DNA of 15,704 nt, from positions 1-15,704 of the forward strand of contig JAYZDF010000097.1 in NCBI GenBank assembly GCA_036337945.1, read 5' to 3'. The notes beneath the pieces are model-generated. The model did no database searches. It had not been told where the DNA came from and saw only the letters and a program-made list of their open reading frames with translations. Origin of the DNA: JAYZDF01 sp036337945 (GTDB lineage Bacteria > Myxococcota > Kuafuiibacteriia > Kuafuiibacteriales > Kuafuiibacteriaceae). The position numbers and the translations under genes were made by a program. The stretch's first letter is position 1. Each line of letters begins with the position of its first letter. Shown here piece by piece: positions 14,084-15,704 of the stretch.

Positions 14084-14278
14084 GCTTGACTCAAATCGCA
14101 CTGCAAGCAATGTCCGGGCCAACTCTCTGGCACGTACGTAATTTTTTTTAAAACTCCAGTATTCTGGAGCGTTTGCAGGATAGTTTTTTTTGATCCGGGT
14201 CTCATTTGCTTTGTGCAAACAGACCCAATGGCCGTGTATCAGCAAGTGGTACACGTGAGGAAGGAGAAGGCGTACTCT
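14084..14278 (+). promoter_or_regulatory. rpoB 5' leader with hairpins and two T8 runs
   Basis: No gene is visible. TTGCTTG/CAAGCAA (14082-14088 with 14104-14110) and CTCCAG-TATT-CTGGAG (14154-14169) are simple hairpins. GGGTCT-CA-TTTGC pairs with GCAAA-C-AGACCC (14197-14226) as an 11-bp stem that could be an RNase processing site, as in the equivalent E. coli gap. Runs of eight T lie at 14142-14149 and 14184-14191. The rpoB ribosome site is the AAGGAGAAGG stretch (14261-14270), 8 nt from ATG. GCCAACTCT (14118-14126) repeats the attenuator arm at 14071. Confidence 0.45.
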
Positions 14279-15704
14279 ATGTCGTCGGTCGTCCAAACTA
14301 ACTTCCGAATTCGCAAGAGCTTCGGAAGAATCGAGCAGCTCGTACAGATCCCTAACCTTATTGATATTCAGAAGCGCAGTTACGACAAGTTTCTGCAAGC
14401 GAATGTCGATCCTGACAAGCGAGAAGACACCGGACTCCAAGGTGTTTTCAAGTCCGTATTCCCCATAAGAGATTTTCAGGGGCAGGCTGAACTGACCTTT
14501 GTCTCTTATCATTTGGAAAAGCCCAAATATGATACGGATGAATGTCATCAACGAGGGATGACTTACGCGGCTCCGATAAAGGTGGTTGTCCGCCTTGTCG
14601 CGATGGATAAAGACGAAGCGACTGGTACGCAGATGGTGAAAGCCGTCAAGGAACAGGAAGTCTACTTCGGCGAAATCCCGCTTATGACGGAGAATGGTAC
14701 CTTCATCATCAATGGTACTGAGCGAGTAATCGTGTCTCAGCTCCATCGTTCTCCAGGTGCGTTCTTCGACCACGACCGTGGAAAAACTCACAGCTCAGGC
14801 AAGCTCCTTTATTCTGCTCGAATTATTCCTTATCGAGGAAGCTGGCTGGATTTCGAATTTGATCCGAAAGACCTCTTATACGTTCGAATTGATCGTCGTA
14901 GAAAGTTGCCTGCGACAGTCCTCCTCCGAGCCTTAGGTTATTCCACCCAAGAGCTTCTTGATTACTTCTATGACCGTGAGCAAGTTCACCTGAACTCGAA
15001 AGGAGAACTGTCAAAAGACGTCAACCTCGACCTTCTCCAGGGCCAGCGTTCGGCACGAGACATCAGAGATCCTGAAACGGGCGAAATTGTCGTTAAAAAG
15101 AATCAAAAGTTCACAGCGTTAGTGATTCGCAAAGTTCGGCGCTTGAACCTCGAAACGATCCCTGTCGACGAAGAAGAGCTTCTCGGAACCGTCATTGCGG
15201 AAGATGTTATTGACGAAACAACCGGTGAAGTTCTCGCTGAGTGCAATGCTGACGTTGATGTTGAGATGCTGGAGCGCTTCAAGGAAGCGGGAGTGTCTAC
15301 GTTCTCGATTCTCTTCATAGATAACCTGAACGTCGGGCCTTTTATCCGAAACACAATCAACCTCGAGTTGTCTGACCGCCGTCGCGGTCGTACCGAATAT
15401 GAAAATATGGCGGGAGGAGTCATGGATACTCCTCAAGAAGCCATTATGGAAATTTATCGTCGTCTTCGCCCCGGTGAACCACCAACTGAAGATGCTGCGC
15501 GAAATTTGTTCAATAACCTTTTCTTCAACCCTGAACGCTACGACCTCTCGCGAGTTGGTCGTATCAAGCTGAACTACAAGTTCACTTTAGATGAAGACGA
15601 AGAAAACACCGTACTCACCAAGCGCGACATTCTCGAAGTAGTTCGTTATTTGGTTGAGCTCAAGAACGGCCGCGGAACTATCGATGATATTGATCACTTG
15701 GGTA
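14279..15704 (+). CDS. rpoB: DNA-directed RNA polymerase beta subunit (N-terminal 475 codons, cut by window end)
   Basis: The catalytic beta subunit of RNA polymerase. The frame is uninterrupted from the ATG to the end of the window. Its N-terminus shows FRIRKSFGRIEQLVQIPNL and IQKRSYDKFLQ, followed by GLQGVFKSVFPIRDF. Then come ECHQRGMTYAAPIKVVVRL, EVYFGEIPLMTENGTFIINGTERVIVSQLHRSPG and IIPYRGSWLDFEFD: the protrusion and first part of the lobe region found in all RpoB. The window stops before the rifampicin-binding region. The wording (YHLEKPKYDTDECHQRG) resembles deltaproteobacterial proteins I remember. It follows rplL after the attenuator-like gap; rpoC is expected downstream. Confidence 0.98.
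   Translation, partial: MSSVVQTNFRIRKSFGRIEQLVQIPNLIDIQKRSYDKFLQANVDPDKREDTGLQGVFKSVFPIRDFQGQAELTFVSYHLEKPKYDTDECHQRGMTYAAPIKVVVRLVAMDKDEATGTQMVKAVKEQEVYFGEIPLMTENGTFIINGTERVIVSQLHRSPGAFFDHDRGKTHSSGKLLYSARIIPYRGSWLDFEFDPKDLLYVRIDRRRKLPATVLLRALGYSTQELLDYFYDREQVHLNSKGELSKDVNLDLLQGQRSARDIRDPETGEIVVKKNQKFTALVIRKVRRLNLETIPVDEEELLGTVIAEDVIDETTGEVLAECNADVDVEMLERFKEAGVSTFSILFIDNLNVGPFIRNTINLELSDRRRGRTEYENMAGGVMDTPQEAIMEIYRRLRPGEPPTEDAARNLFNNLFFNPERYDLSRVGRIKLNYKFTLDEDEENTVLTKRDILEVVRYLVELKNGRGTIDDIDHLG

Noticed and set aside
14142..14191. The two T8 runs in the rpoB leader as intrinsic terminators
   Set aside because: The nearest stable hairpin (14154-14169) lies 14 nt from the second run, and the first run has only a three- to four-pair stem before it, so neither has proper terminator geometry.
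13976..14791. A 271-codon minus-strand frame from the rplL-rpoB gap into rpoB
   Set aside because: It is antisense to well-conserved RpoB coding sequence, starts inside it, and its translation resembles no protein family; rpoB explains the DNA fully.

Overview
The window is bacterial chromosome at moderate GC, by eye close to half. The right two thirds is the transcription/translation core locus, in the order rlmB, tRNA-Thr, tRNA-Tyr, tRNA-Gly, tRNA-Thr, tRNA-Trp, secE, nusG, rplK, rplA, rplJ, rplL, rpoB. That order, a SecE with three membrane helices, and the wording of the RpoB N-terminus point to a proteobacterium-like organism. My best guess is a lineage of the former Deltaproteobacteria (Myxococcota, Bradymonadota, Bdellovibrionota or similar). 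This placement is inference from remembered family sequences, not from a search.

Region 1 (2-5860, + strand) is one giant gene. It encodes a TPR/CHAT protease-like protein that is open at the left edge of the window, so its N-terminus is missing. It reads as two successive TPR-CHAT modules. The C-terminal CHAT domain has a full His-Cys dyad. The internal one keeps the fold pattern but has lost the His and the whole Cys segment, and a strongly basic linker follows it.

Region 2 (5853-7708, - strand) is a compact three-gene operon: a small membrane protein, an alpha/beta hydrolase, and an SDR resembling peroxisomal-type 2,4-dienoyl-CoA reductase. The genes overlap or nearly touch. The last one converges on the CHAT gene and their ends overlap by 8 bp.

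Region 3 (about 7730-9318, + strand) holds pyrF (pyrimidine synthesis) and rlmB (23S rRNA 2'-O-methylation), 17 bp apart.

Region 4 (9347-10008) is a tRNA cluster behind a TTGACA-type promoter: Thr(TGT), Tyr(GTA), Gly(TCC), Thr(GGT), Trp(CCA). The tuf gene, which usually sits between the second tRNA-Thr and tRNA-Trp/secE in this locus, is absent.

Region 5 (10080-15704) runs secE, nusG, a 413-bp untranslated leader, rplK-rplA, a structured leader, rplJ, rplL, a structured intergenic region with an attenuator-like hairpin, and rpoB (cut by the window end). These genes supply the SecYEG channel subunit, the Nus/Spt5 elongation factor, the L11/L1/L10/L12 stalk proteins and the RNA polymerase beta subunit. 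The long gaps carry most of the regulatory signal. In the nusG-rplK gap there is a candidate 12-codon leader peptide that overlaps one arm of a pair of mutually exclusive hairpins, plus a 16-nt near-repeat. Ahead of rplL there is a perfect 10-bp tandem duplication of the Shine-Dalgarno site.

I saw no CRISPR array, insertion sequence, integrase or phage gene. The most unusual items are the double TPR-CHAT protein, the rplK leader and the missing tuf.
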